NCBI RefSeq assembly: GCF_900106995.1
Contig: NZ_FNOK01000043.1
Span: 23,415-81,664 of the forward strand
DNA length: 58,250 nt
From: Saccharopolyspora shandongensis
GTDB lineage: Bacteria; Actinomycetota; Actinomycetes; Mycobacteriales; Pseudonocardiaceae
Direction of reading: 5' to 3'
Below are positions 17,478 through 26,287 of the stretch, one piece after another; position 1 is the first letter of the stretch, and every line of letters begins with the position of its first letter. Below the pieces are notes generated by a model that worked only from the letters and a program-made list of their open reading frames with translations, had not been told where the DNA came from and ran no database searches. The position numbers and the translations under genes are program-made.

Positions 17478-17538
17478 CCGATGGAGAGTAGCTCTTCCTA
17501 GGTTCGTCATCAAGACGCGAAGGAACTAGGAGAACCCC

Positions 17539-18474
17539 ATGCGAGCAGTCGTCATCCGCGCGTTCGGCGGAACCGAAGTGCTGGAGATCGCCGATGCGGC
17601 CGTGCCCGAGGTCGGGCCGCGGCAGGTCCTGATCCGGGTGGCGGCCGCCACGGTCAACCCGGTCGACCTGGCCACCCGGGCCGGCGCGCTCACCGATGCG
17701 GGCCTGCTCCCGGCGCGCGAGGTCATCGGGATCGGCTGGGATGCCGCCGGGGTCGTCGAGGCCACCGGCGACGAGGTCACCGGATTCCGGCCAGGCGACC
17801 GCGTGATCGGCATGTCGGACCGGCTGGACGTGCCGCTGGGCACCCAGGCCGACCACGTCGTCCTCGATGCGGACGCGCTCGCGCACGTGCCCCCGAGCAT
17901 CGGCCTGGTGGAAGCAGCAGCGTTGCCGCTCAGCGGGCTCACCGCCGCCCAGGCACTCGACGCGCTCGCCCTGGATCCGGGCCGGACCCTGCTGGTCACC
18001 GGGGCCGCCGGGGCGGTCGGCGGCTTCGCCGTGGAGCTCGCGGCGGCTCGCGGCCTGCGAGTGGTCGCAACGGCCTCGGCACAGGACGAAACACTGGTCC
18101 GGAAGCTGGGCGCGGAGGTGTTCGTGCCGCGTGGCGCCCGCCTCGGCGAGGCCGTTCGCCAGCTGGTGCCCGGCGGCGCGGACGCGGCGATCGATGCCGC
18201 CGCCCTTGGCGCGGAAGCCCTCGACGCCGTCTGCTCGGGCGGAGCGTTCGCGGCTCTCGTCGGCGGCGCGGAGCCGCGCCCGCTGCGCGGCACCCGCGTC
18301 TTCAACCACTGGATCCGGGCCGATGGGAAGCGGCTCGCGGAGCTGGTCGCGCTGGTGGAGTCCGGCACGATCACCTTGCGGGTCGCCGAGGCCATGCCGT
18401 TGGACCGGGTCGCCGAAGCCCACGAGCGGCTCGCGCGAGGTGGTCTCCGAGGCCGCCTCGTGCTGGTGCCGTGA
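17539..18474 (+). CDS. NADP-dependent medium-chain oxidoreductase (quinone oxidoreductase-like)
   Basis: A 311-residue zinc-free MDR protein. The N-terminal GroES-like domain has RAFGGTEVLEIADAAVPEVG and VNPVDLATRAG; the Rossmann part has LLVTGAAGAVGGFAVELAA with the AxxGxxG-type turn. Such enzymes reduce quinones or enones using NADPH. ATG at 17539 follows AGGAG. It is divergent from and probably controlled by the HxlR regulator, a common arrangement for electrophile or quinone detoxification. Confidence 0.9.
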   Translation: MRAVVIRAFGGTEVLEIADAAVPEVGPRQVLIRVAAATVNPVDLATRAGALTDAGLLPAREVIGIGWDAAGVVEATGDEVTGFRPGDRVIGMSDRLDVPLGTQADHVVLDADALAHVPPSIGLVEAAALPLSGLTAAQALDALALDPGRTLLVTGAAGAVGGFAVELAAARGLRVVATASAQDETLVRKLGAEVFVPRGARLGEAVRQLVPGGADAAIDAAALGAEALDAVCSGGAFAALVGGAEPRPLRGTRVFNHWIRADGKRLAELVALVESGTITLRVAEAMPLDRVAEAHERLARGGLRGRLVLVP

Positions 18475-18507
18475 GCAGCAGAGCATTCCCAAGAGGGGGA
18501 AGAAGCG

Positions 18508-18852
18508 ATGAAGACTCTGATCGTCCCCGGCGAACAGGAATTCCTCGATCAGTTCGGCGAAGCGCCCGAAGTCCTGGCAGAGCCTTGGATCCGAGGGGCC
18601 GAGTTCGAGCCCGAGAACGGAACCCTCGGGCTCAGCTTCGATCAGCTCGAGAACTCCATCCGGTTCGAGTGGCGTCAAGGCGATGACGTTGTGCGGCACT
18701 TCTTCCGCGAAGGAGCAACCGCTCTGCGCATCCGAACGGAGAAGAAGGAAACACACCTCGTTGCGGAGTTCGAGTCCGGGGAGCTGTCCGGAGAAGTGGA
18801 CGTCAGGGTTTACCCGAGGATCGCGATCAAAGATTCCTTGCTCCGCAAGTGA
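18508..18852 (+). CDS. Hypothetical protein
   Basis: A 114-residue acidic, soluble protein I cannot assign: MKTLIVPGEQEFLDQFGEAPEV, a centre with alternating strands (NSIRFEWRQGDDVVRHFFREGATALRI) and a strand-rich end (GELSGEVDVRVYPRIAIKDSLL). It looks like a small all-beta immunity-like or DUF domain protein, but this is only an impression. GGGGAAG precedes the ATG. It lies 33 bases after the oxidoreductase gene and could be cotranscribed. Confidence 0.7.
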   Translation: MKTLIVPGEQEFLDQFGEAPEVLAEPWIRGAEFEPENGTLGLSFDQLENSIRFEWRQGDDVVRHFFREGATALRIRTEKKETHLVAEFESGELSGEVDVRVYPRIAIKDSLLRK

Positions 18853-18961
18853 AAGAGGAGTCCCCCGGCCATCCGATCTGCCCCTCTGACTCTTGGTGGC
18901 TCCGACGGCGCGCACGAGAATACCTGGCGGTACCACGCACGAAGCCAGGAAACGAGGTCAC

Positions 18962-19609
18962 ATGCCAACGCCCGGATTCTCGCCGGACATGCTCGATGGC
19001 GAGGGAGTACCCATCTGGATCACCGAGTTGGCCAGCGACGACCCGAACCACGCCGTGCACGTGGTCCGCGACCTCGAACCTGCGGACGCGCTGGAAGCGC
19101 TCGGCGCCAAACCCCGGTTGTTCCGGCCGTGCGAGCTGCCCCGAAGCAAGCCGGACGAGTGGACCTCCCTCCCGGCCGCGGCCCTCGCCGCCGAACCCGG
19201 GGCCGGTGCGACGCTGCTGGCAGGACGCATCGGCGCGTGGACATTCGTGTACGACGACGCGGGGTACACCGTCGGCGACGATGACACAACCGCCCTGTCC
19301 GCCAACGGTCGCGTAGCGGCCACGAGCATGTTCTCCATCAACGCCGACGCCAGCCTCACCTACGCCGTCGACGGGGAGGAGCTTGCCTGGATCAACGTCG
19401 ACGACCTCGACCTGGCGGAGGATCTGCCCGGCATGCCGGCCGAACTGCGCGCAGCGTTCGAAGCGGCCGGCATCGTCGAACACGACTACCTCGATCCCGG
19501 CGAACCCGACTACGACATCTGCATGCGCGCGGTCTGCGCTTCTGCCGGCCTGTACTGCACTGTCGAAGACCTGCGTCGAATCCCGCTACTGGTCACACCG
19601 TTCGGCTGA
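18962..19609 (+). CDS. DUF6461-like protein
   Basis: A 215-residue soluble protein. The centre (GAWTFVYDDAGYTVGDDDTTALSANGRVAATSMFSINADASLTYAVDGEELAW) has the pattern I associate with DUF6461, an actinobacterial domain of unknown role often found singly or beside toxin-like genes. No catalytic motif is seen. ATG at 18962 follows GAGG. It is 109 bases after the hypothetical gene and convergent with the alpha/beta hydrolase. Confidence 0.72.
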   Translation: MPTPGFSPDMLDGEGVPIWITELASDDPNHAVHVVRDLEPADALEALGAKPRLFRPCELPRSKPDEWTSLPAAALAAEPGAGATLLAGRIGAWTFVYDDAGYTVGDDDTTALSANGRVAATSMFSINADASLTYAVDGEELAWINVDDLDLAEDLPGMPAELRAAFEAAGIVEHDYLDPGEPDYDICMRAVCASAGLYCTVEDLRRIPLLVTPFG

Positions 19610-19659
19610 CCCCGCGCAAGTGTCGCCGAACCGCGGTCAGGCAGGGACCCGAGCGAGGC

Positions 19660-20409
19660 TCAGCCCAGGAAGTCCTGGATCGCCGCGAGCCACGGTTTCG
19701 GGTTCTCGGCACCGATGAGGTGCCCGGAGTCGACCTCGACCAGCCGCGCGCCGGGGATCTTCGCGGCGAGCTCGCCGGAGTTGTGCGGCGACACCAGGGT
19801 GTCCCGGGTGGTCGCGACGACCAGCGTCGGCACGGAGATCTTCGGCAGGTCGGCGCGGACCTCGACGGTGCGCAGCAGGTCGAGGTGGTCGCCGGTGCCG
19901 ACCGGCACACCCTCGGCGGTGCTGCGGAACACCTCGTCCCAGTCGTCGATGGAGTTCAGCGCCGCCGGGCTGAAGCAGTTCAGCAGCACGAATCGCGCGA
20001 GCGCGTCCCGGTCCGGGCCGTCGAGCAGCTGCTGCCAGAGATCCAGGTTGAGCCGGAAGTGCCGGTCGGCGGCGGCGAATCCGGCGGTGAGCACCAGCGA
20101 CGTGACGCGCTCCGGGTATCGCACGGCGGCCCGGACGGCGACCGGCGTGCCCATCGAATAGCCCAGCACGCCAAAGGTTTCCACGCCCGCGTCGACCGCC
20201 GACGCGACGACCTCGTCGACGAGCCGGTCCAGTTCGAGCGGCTGCTCGGCCTTCGGCGTGCCGCCCGAGCCCGGGTAGTCCGGCGCGACGATCGTGCGCT
20301 TCTCGGCGAGCTCGTCGATGAACGGGAAGTTCGCCGCGGCCGACCCACCCGCGCCGTGGGCCAGCAACAGCCCGGGTCCGGAACCACGCACCTCAACGGA
20401 CAGAGACAT
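19660..20409 (-). CDS. Alpha/beta hydrolase
   Basis: A 249-residue alpha/beta-fold hydrolase: oxyanion-hole motif HGAGGS, nucleophile elbow GYSMG, acid candidate in ATTRDTLV and catalytic histidine in DSGHLIG. No signal peptide. Its start overlaps the 3' end of the MFS transporter gene by 17 bases, so it is the second gene of that operon, presumably under the divergent MerR regulator. The substrate is unknown; hydrolase plus efflux pump suggests inactivation and removal of a toxic ester or lactone, which is inference. Confidence 0.9.
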   Translation of the reverse strand: MSLSVEVRGSGPGLLLAHGAGGSAAANFPFIDELAEKRTIVAPDYPGSGGTPKAEQPLELDRLVDEVVASAVDAGVETFGVLGYSMGTPVAVRAAVRYPERVTSLVLTAGFAAADRHFRLNLDLWQQLLDGPDRDALARFVLLNCFSPAALNSIDDWDEVFRSTAEGVPVGTGDHLDLLRTVEVRADLPKISVPTLVVATTRDTLVSPHNSGELAAKIPGARLVEVDSGHLIGAENPKPWLAAIQDFLG

Positions 20410-21574
20410 CGACTTTTCCTTTCACATCAACATTTCGCCGAGCACCAGTGGCCGACAACGCGGCCAGCGCGGCGAGAATTCCGATACCGATGAGCCAGTG
20501 CGGTCCAGCACCGCCGTCGAGCGCCCGCCCTCCGATCCACGCACCGCCGGCGTTGCCGAGGTTGAACGCCGAGGTGTTCACGGCGACCGTCAGGGTCGGC
20601 GCGCCTGCTGCCGCCGCGAACGCCCGGGCCTGCAGCGCCGGGATCAGCGCACAGCTCACCGCCCCGAGCACGAACACCCCCACCGCCGCGGCCACCGGAT
20701 TCCGCACGACCAGGCCGAAAACCGCGAGCACGACGGCCATTCCGGCGAGCAGCCCGCGAACCGAACCCCACGGCCGCAGGTCCGCCAACCGGCCGCCCAC
20801 CAGGTTCCCCAGCAGCCCGCCCACGCCGAACGCCATCAGCAGCCAGGCCACCGCCCCGGCCCCGAAACCGGAGACGCCGGTGAGGATCGTGGCGATGTAG
20901 GTGTACGGCGTGAAGAGGGCGATCTGCGCGAGCACGGTGACCACCACGACCACGAGCACCTCCCGGCTGCCCAATGCCCTGATCTCCGCCCGCACCGAAG
21001 AGGTCCCGGTAGCCCGCGACGGCGGCACGGCGACCGCGACGACCACCGTGGCGACCAGGCTCAACGCGGCGATGGCCCAGAACGTGGTGCGCCAACCGAG
21101 CTCGTGACCGATGAACGTGCCCAGCGGCGCGCCGAGCACGGTCGCCAGGTTGAGCCCGGCGCTCACCACCGCGATCGCCCAACCGCGACGCTCCTCACCC
21201 ACCACCGACACGGCCTGCACCAGGCCGACGGCGAAGAAGGTCGAGTGCACGAGCGCCGCGAGCACCCGCGCGATCATCACCAGCCCGAAGGCGCCGGCGA
21301 CCGCAGCCAGCACGTTGCCCGCCGTGAAGACCGCGATCAGGCCGATGAGCAGCGCTTTCCGCGGCAGCCGCGTGGTCGCGGCGGTGACCACCGGCCCGGC
21401 CAGCGCGACCGTCAGCGCGTAGCCGGTGACGAGCAGGCCCGTCGTGCCGACCGACACCTGCAGGTCCGCGGCGATGTCCGGCAGGACGCCGATCACCGCG
21501 TACTCGGCGGATCCCACGGCGAACACGCAGGCCATCAGCGTCACCAGGGCCCAACCACTCCGCTGACTTCGCAT
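20393..21574 (-). CDS. MFS transporter (DHA1 drug-efflux type)
   Basis: A 393-residue protein with 12 predicted membrane helices and the DHA1 features of CmlR/AraJ-like pumps: GSAEYAVIGVLPDIAADLQVS in helix 1, GYALTVALAGPVV, the loop 2-3 motif TRLPRKALL, and motif C VSAGLNLATVLGAPLGTFIG in helix 5. It would export a drug or metabolite by proton antiport. ATG at 21572-21574 lies directly where transcription from the MerR-type promoter (21582-21613) should begin, so the message may be leaderless. Confidence 0.92.
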   Translation of the reverse strand: MRSQRSGWALVTLMACVFAVGSAEYAVIGVLPDIAADLQVSVGTTGLLVTGYALTVALAGPVVTAATTRLPRKALLIGLIAVFTAGNVLAAVAGAFGLVMIARVLAALVHSTFFAVGLVQAVSVVGEERRGWAIAVVSAGLNLATVLGAPLGTFIGHELGWRTTFWAIAALSLVATVVVAVAVPPSRATGTSSVRAEIRALGSREVLVVVVVTVLAQIALFTPYTYIATILTGVSGFGAGAVAWLLMAFGVGGLLGNLVGGRLADLRPWGSVRGLLAGMAVVLAVFGLVVRNPVAAAVGVFVLGAVSCALIPALQARAFAAAAGAPTLTVAVNTSAFNLGNAGGAWIGGRALDGGAGPHWLIGIGILAALAALSATGARRNVDVKGKVDVSVR

Positions 21575-21581
21575 GCCAACG

Positions 21582-21613
21582 ACGCTAGAGTTTGACAGTG
21601 ATGTCAGAGTCAA
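21582..21613 (-). promoter_or_regulatory. MerR-type promoter with dyad in a long spacer
   Basis: On the minus strand TTGACT (21608-21613) and TAGCGT (21582-21587) are 20 bases apart. The spacer contains the dyad TGACATCACTGTCA (21593-21606). Over-long spacers holding a dyad are diagnostic of MerR-activated promoters. The divergent MerR gene starts nearby. Confidence 0.68.
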
Positions 21614-21633
21614 CGACGCGTGAGCCGGATCTC

Positions 21634-21984
21634 ATGAAGATCGGCGAGCTGTCCCGCCGCAGCGGCGTCAGCCAGCGCCGGCTGCGCTACTACGAACAGC
21701 AGGGCCTGCTCACCTCGGAACGAGCGCCGAGTGGCTACCGCTATTACCGAGAGGAAGCGCTGACGGTCGTCGCGCAGATCAGGAACCTGCTGGCAGCGGG
21801 CCTGAACACGGAGATGATCCGCACGGTCCTGCCCTGCGCGAGGGGCGAGCTACCGGTCCTCGAACCGTGCCCCGACCTCGTGGCGACCCTCCGAACCCAA
21901 CTGGCGGCGATAGACGACCGCCTGACCTGCCTCCAACAAACCAGAACAGCCCTCGCCACCTATCTCGTAGCCACCGACCGGTAG
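21634..21984 (+). CDS. MerR-family transcriptional regulator
   Basis: A 116-residue regulator with the N-terminal winged-helix motif MKIGELSRRSGVSQRRLRYYEQQGLL and dimerisation helix LRTQLAAIDDRLTCLQQTRTALATYL. The two C-terminal-half cysteines (LPCARGEL, LEPCPDL) could sense a ligand or metal. The ATG at 21634 fits the family start; ATG 21601 and GTG 21598 are in frame but overlap the operator dyad. It probably activates the divergent MFS/hydrolase operon. Confidence 0.88.
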   Translation: MKIGELSRRSGVSQRRLRYYEQQGLLTSERAPSGYRYYREEALTVVAQIRNLLAAGLNTEMIRTVLPCARGELPVLEPCPDLVATLRTQLAAIDDRLTCLQQTRTALATYLVATDR

Positions 21985-22051
21985 CTGGGCGCCGGTCCCT
22001 ACCGATGCAGCTCGTGGGCTCGGCCGCGCCGACTCGCTACGGTTGTGACGT

Positions 22052-22633
22052 ATGACCACGCTGCCCGGCTGGATGCGCCCGCCGCGCGCTGAAGGCTGGT
22101 TCGCGGAGGATCTGGACCGCCTCCCCGAGGCACCTCGGCACACCGAGCTGATCGACGGAGCCCTCGTCTTCAGGACGACCCCGCAGCGGTCCTGGCACGG
22201 CCGTCTCGTCACCGGCCTGACCGTAGAGCTCGCCCGCCAAGCCCCAGTCGGCATCGAGGTCGAGCGGGAGATGACGATCCGGCTCGACGCGCGCAACAGG
22301 CCTGAGCCCGACCTGCTGGTCACCACGGCTCCGTTCGACCCGGACCGGACCTGGTACGAACCGCAGGACGTGCTGCTCGTGGCGGAAGTCGTCTCGCCGG
22401 AGTCCACACACCGCGACCGGACGGTCAAACTCCGCAAGTACGCCGACGCGGGCATCCAGCACTACTGGTACGTCGAGGACGAAGATTCATCCGCGGTCGT
22501 GCACGTCTACGAGTTGGACGGGCCCACCGGTGTTTACGCCCCCGCAGGCATCTTCCGCGGCACTCTCCAGCGGCCGGTGCCGTTCGAAATCAGCGTCGAC
22601 CTCGACCGCCTCACTCCGCGCCGCTCCCGCTAG
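22052..22633 (+). CDS. Uma2 family (DUF820) endonuclease-like protein
   Basis: A 193-residue second Uma2 member, closer to the family consensus than the one at 4221: HTELIDGALVFRTTP, the substrate-pocket strand RPEPDLLVTTA, and VAEVVSPESTHRDRTVKLRKYADAGIQHYWYVE. The putative metal-binding acidic residues (EPD, E in AEVVSP) are all present. Function in the family is unproven. It stands alone between the merR gene and a convergent small conserved gene. Confidence 0.88.
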   Translation: MTTLPGWMRPPRAEGWFAEDLDRLPEAPRHTELIDGALVFRTTPQRSWHGRLVTGLTVELARQAPVGIEVEREMTIRLDARNRPEPDLLVTTAPFDPDRTWYEPQDVLLVAEVVSPESTHRDRTVKLRKYADAGIQHYWYVEDEDSSAVVHVYELDGPTGVYAPAGIFRGTLQRPVPFEISVDLDRLTPRRSR

Positions 22634-22693
22634 CGCGCGGCTCGCCGTGGTTCGAGGAAATCGAGCCGCTCGGATGCCTGGAGGCGTGCCCGG

Positions 22694-22936
22694 TCAGGCC
22701 TTCGGTCGGCGTTCGTTGCCGCGCTTGTAGTTGCCGGTCGCCTTCGCGAGGAGCAGTTGGTCGGACTCCTCGCTGACGCCGAGCGACGCGATCAAGCGCT
22801 GCGCACGGGCACCGGAGACCGTCACCACGACGCGGCCTCCTCGGCTCACCCGCACGCTCCCGGACTTCGTCACCGCGTACGCGAAGGGGTCGTCTTCCAG
22901 GCCCACTCTTCCCCCCGAGATCAGACGTCGAAGCAA
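22694..22936 (-). CDS. Conserved small actinobacterial protein
   Basis: An 80-residue protein, SGGRVGLEDDPFAYAVTKSG, then SVRVSRGGRVVVTVSGARA and ending LLLAKATGNYKRGNERRPKA. The GGRVGLEDDPFAY and ATGN.KRGNER segments are a pattern I recognise in many actinobacterial genomes, without known function. The compact alpha/beta content and basic tail suggest nucleic-acid or protein contact. The neighbouring 23008-23686 region is a degraded locus. Confidence 0.75.
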   Translation of the reverse strand: MLRRLISGGRVGLEDDPFAYAVTKSGSVRVSRGGRVVVTVSGARAQRLIASLGVSEESDQLLLAKATGNYKRGNERRPKA

Positions 22937-23007
22937 AACCAGTGCTAGAGATCCACGATCAGGGCAGATCTTGGCAGAACTGCCGTCGGCCCACTAGAAC
23001 GCGTTCG

Positions 23008-23250
23008 TCATCTCTCGTCCTCGCCGATGAGGTCGCGAATGGCGGCGGTGACCTCATCGGGCCTTTCCTCGGGGAGGAAGTGCCCGCAGGGCAGGACGTG
23101 CGTGCGCAAGTCGGGCGCCCAGTCGGCCCACACGCGCTGGGGGTCGAACGGCAGCACGGCGTCGCAGGGGTCCTGCCACATCGCCAGGACCGGCATCGTC
23201 AGCCGGCGGCCGGCGTCGCGGTCGATTCGGTCGTGCTCGGCGTCGACGAA
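23008..23250 (-). pseudogene. C-terminal remnant of an alpha/beta hydrolase
   Basis: About 80 codons of the end of an alpha/beta hydrolase (haloacetate-dehalogenase or epoxide-hydrolase type): DAEHDRIDRDAGRRLTMPVLAMWQ, then HVLPCGHFLPEERPDEV with the catalytic histidine. The nucleophile half is missing. Upstream the frame runs into DNA that codes for a TetR domain on the other strand, so the break is at about 23245-23255. Confidence 0.75.
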
Positions 23251-23686
23251 CGCCGACGATCTGCTCGACGATGTCCTCGCCGAAGTCGAGGCGCCGGCGA
23301 CCGACATCGAAAAGCCGGCCGCCGGCCTGCACCGGCTCATGACATCGACCTACAACGTGCTCCTCGGCCACACCGACCTCGTGCCGCTCTACCTGAGCCG
23401 TCAGGGCGCCCGCGGCCCCAACGCACAGCGACTCGGGGCGATCACGACCGAACTCCTGCGCCGAGCCGACGTTCCCGAACCGGCGGCATCCGAGGCACTG
23501 CGGGTGCTGATCGTCTACACGATCGGATTCGCCGCGTTCACGAGTCACCTGCCCTCGGAGACCAGCACCGAGCACCAGCCGACCGCCGAGAAGATGCTCG
23601 ACAACTTCAACCACGGATTGGGCTGGCTCCTCAACGGAATCCAGCAAAGCGGCCCCGGCCTCGCACACGACGCGCCTTCGGCCTGA
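23250..23686 (+). pseudogene. C-terminal remnant of a TetR-family regulator
   Basis: From about 23250 the plus strand encodes the ligand-binding half of a TetR regulator: ADDLLDDVLAEVEAP, LHRLMTSTYNVLLGHTDLVPLYLS, EALRVLIVYTIGFAAFTSHL and ending LLNGIQQSG. The DNA-binding helix-turn-helix is absent. Together with the hydrolase remnant this looks like a divergent pair that lost both N-termini and the shared promoter in one deletion. Confidence 0.75.
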
Positions 23687-23697
23687 TCCTCGGCAAG

Positions 23698-23753
23698 CAC
23701 GAAGGGCCGGGCCCGGGGCTCCTGCGCAGGAGCCCCAAGCCCAGCCCTTCGTG
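23698..23753. terminator. Long bidirectional hairpin terminator
   Basis: CACGAAGGGC pairs with GCCCTTCGTG, GGGC with GCCC and GGGGCTCCTG with CAGGAGCCCC, with two small internal loops and a 2-base loop. It sits between the TetR remnant and the ychF stop and can serve both strands. Confidence 0.8.
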
Positions 23754-23814
23754 GGTTCGCGAGTCGGCGTTCGCCGACCTGCAGTGAGTCAACTACCAGC
23801 GGAAACGTCGCTGA

Positions 23815-24894
<1,080 letters not shown>

Positions 24895-24990
24895 ACCCCG
24901 GAGTCTAGGTGCTCGCTCGCGGCGGCATCGGGGCCGGTCGCGCGGGGGTGCGCGGATGCACAGCCGGGGTGGCACCCGCGCCCCGCGTCG

Positions 24991-25200
24991 TCAGTCGTCG
25001 TCCTGCTCGCCACCCTGCTGGTCGTCGCCGTCCTGCTGGTCGCCACCCTGCTGATCGTCGCCGTCCTGCTGCTCCTGCTGCTGCTCAGGGGCGGGCGCCG
25101 GTTCGTTGCACCCGGCCGCGACCACCAGCGTGAACGCGGCGCCCGCAGCGGCGCCGAGGACCTTGAAGCCACGCCTGGTGCTGATCTTCGTTTGAGCCAT
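24991..25200 (-). CDS. Small lipoprotein with acidic Gln/Asp repeats
   Basis: A 69-residue protein. A basic n-region (KISTRRGFK) and hydrophobic stretch end in the lipobox VVAAGC, then PAPAPE and a low-complexity tail in which DGDDQQGG occurs twice, a 33-base tandem duplication in the DNA. It is predicted to be lipid-anchored outside the membrane. The repeat may vary in number between strains. Function unknown. It is 96 bases from the ychF start in the same direction. Confidence 0.75.
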   Translation of the reverse strand: MAQTKISTRRGFKVLGAAAGAAFTLVVAAGCNEPAPAPEQQQEQQDGDDQQGGDQQDGDDQQGGEQDDD

Positions 25201-25353
25201 GCCGTGACAATAGGGATGAAACGTGCAAAATGCACCCGTCTCGATCGAAATCCCCCGCGCGGGGGAGGCGGTCCCAGCCCGAGCGGGAGGTTCGCGGGCC
25301 TCTGGATCACGAGCATTGCCGGTGAGTTCAGCCGATCCCACCAGGAGCCCGAG

Positions 25354-26280
25354 ATGCTCAAGCCGAGCGGGGCGGCGCTGATCGCGTCGGCCTTGACCTT
25401 CCTCTCCTTCGAATCGCGGCACTTCTTGCCGCGCGGTTTCGTCATCATCGATCTCCCGGCCTGGGCGACGCCGCTGGCCGCAGCAGGCGGCGTGCTCGGC
25501 GCGGCGCTGCTGCTTTCGCCGCTGCGAGCCCGCCGCACGCTCGTCGCGATCAACAGCGCTGCCGCATTGCTGCTGCTCTGGGCGGCCGGCGGCATCCTGT
25601 TCGACCTGTTGAGGCTGTTCGGCCTGATGGCTCTGCCGCCGGACTGGCCGATGTTCGCCACTCGCGCCTTCGCGTTGACCAGCGCGATCCTGCTGTTCCG
25701 GGCGACGGTCCTGCGAGTTCGAGAGCTCGTCGGGACTTGCGGTCGCTGCGGCGGCCCCGCCTCGCCACCACCGCGCCTGCTCGGCTACCTCGGCGTCCTG
25801 TTCGCCCTGCCCTACCCGGTGCTCAAGACCAACTGGGCGCTGGGCGGCACGATCGGGCTGGACTACCCGGACCCGGCCCGGGACGGGTTCACCAGCGGCT
25901 GGTTGGTCGTGCCCGCCGCGCTGATCGGCATCGTGCTTTCGCTGGCGCTCGTGCACCGGTGGGGTCGGATCTGGCCACGCTGGGTCCCCGGCCTCGCCGG
26001 ACGCCCGACGCCGCGAGGGCTGCTGCTCTTCGGCGGCTGGTTCGGCACCGGGCTGCTCTTCACGATGGGGCCGGCCGGTTTCGCCACCGCCGTCGCCGAC
26101 CTGATCTCCGGCCCGTCGGCGAACGCGATCCCCGGGATGCACTACTGGCCCGGGGCGCTGTTCTACGTGAGCTGGGCGTTCTGGGCGCTGGTGCTCGGGC
26201 CGTCCGTCTACCTGTACCAGCGGGCGACCCGGCGGAAGCCGTGCGAAACCTGCGATCGCGTGCCCGTCCTGCAGGGATGA
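25354..26280 (+). CDS. Polytopic membrane protein, unknown function
   Basis: A 308-residue protein with about eight predicted membrane segments (for example SGAALIASALTFLSF, WATPLAAAGGVLGAALLLSP and LLLFGGWFGTGLLFTMG). Two Cys-pair motifs, CGRCGG near residue 130 and CETCDR at the C-terminus, could bind metal. It lies 7 bases before the kinase gene of a two-component system, so it may be the sensor partner or target of that system. AGGAG precedes the ATG. I do not recognise a named family. Confidence 0.8.
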   Translation: MLKPSGAALIASALTFLSFESRHFLPRGFVIIDLPAWATPLAAAGGVLGAALLLSPLRARRTLVAINSAAALLLLWAAGGILFDLLRLFGLMALPPDWPMFATRAFALTSAILLFRATVLRVRELVGTCGRCGGPASPPPRLLGYLGVLFALPYPVLKTNWALGGTIGLDYPDPARDGFTSGWLVVPAALIGIVLSLALVHRWGRIWPRWVPGLAGRPTPRGLLLFGGWFGTGLLFTMGPAGFATAVADLISGPSANAIPGMHYWPGALFYVSWAFWALVLGPSVYLYQRATRRKPCETCDRVPVLQG

Positions 26281-26287
26281 TGTCGCC

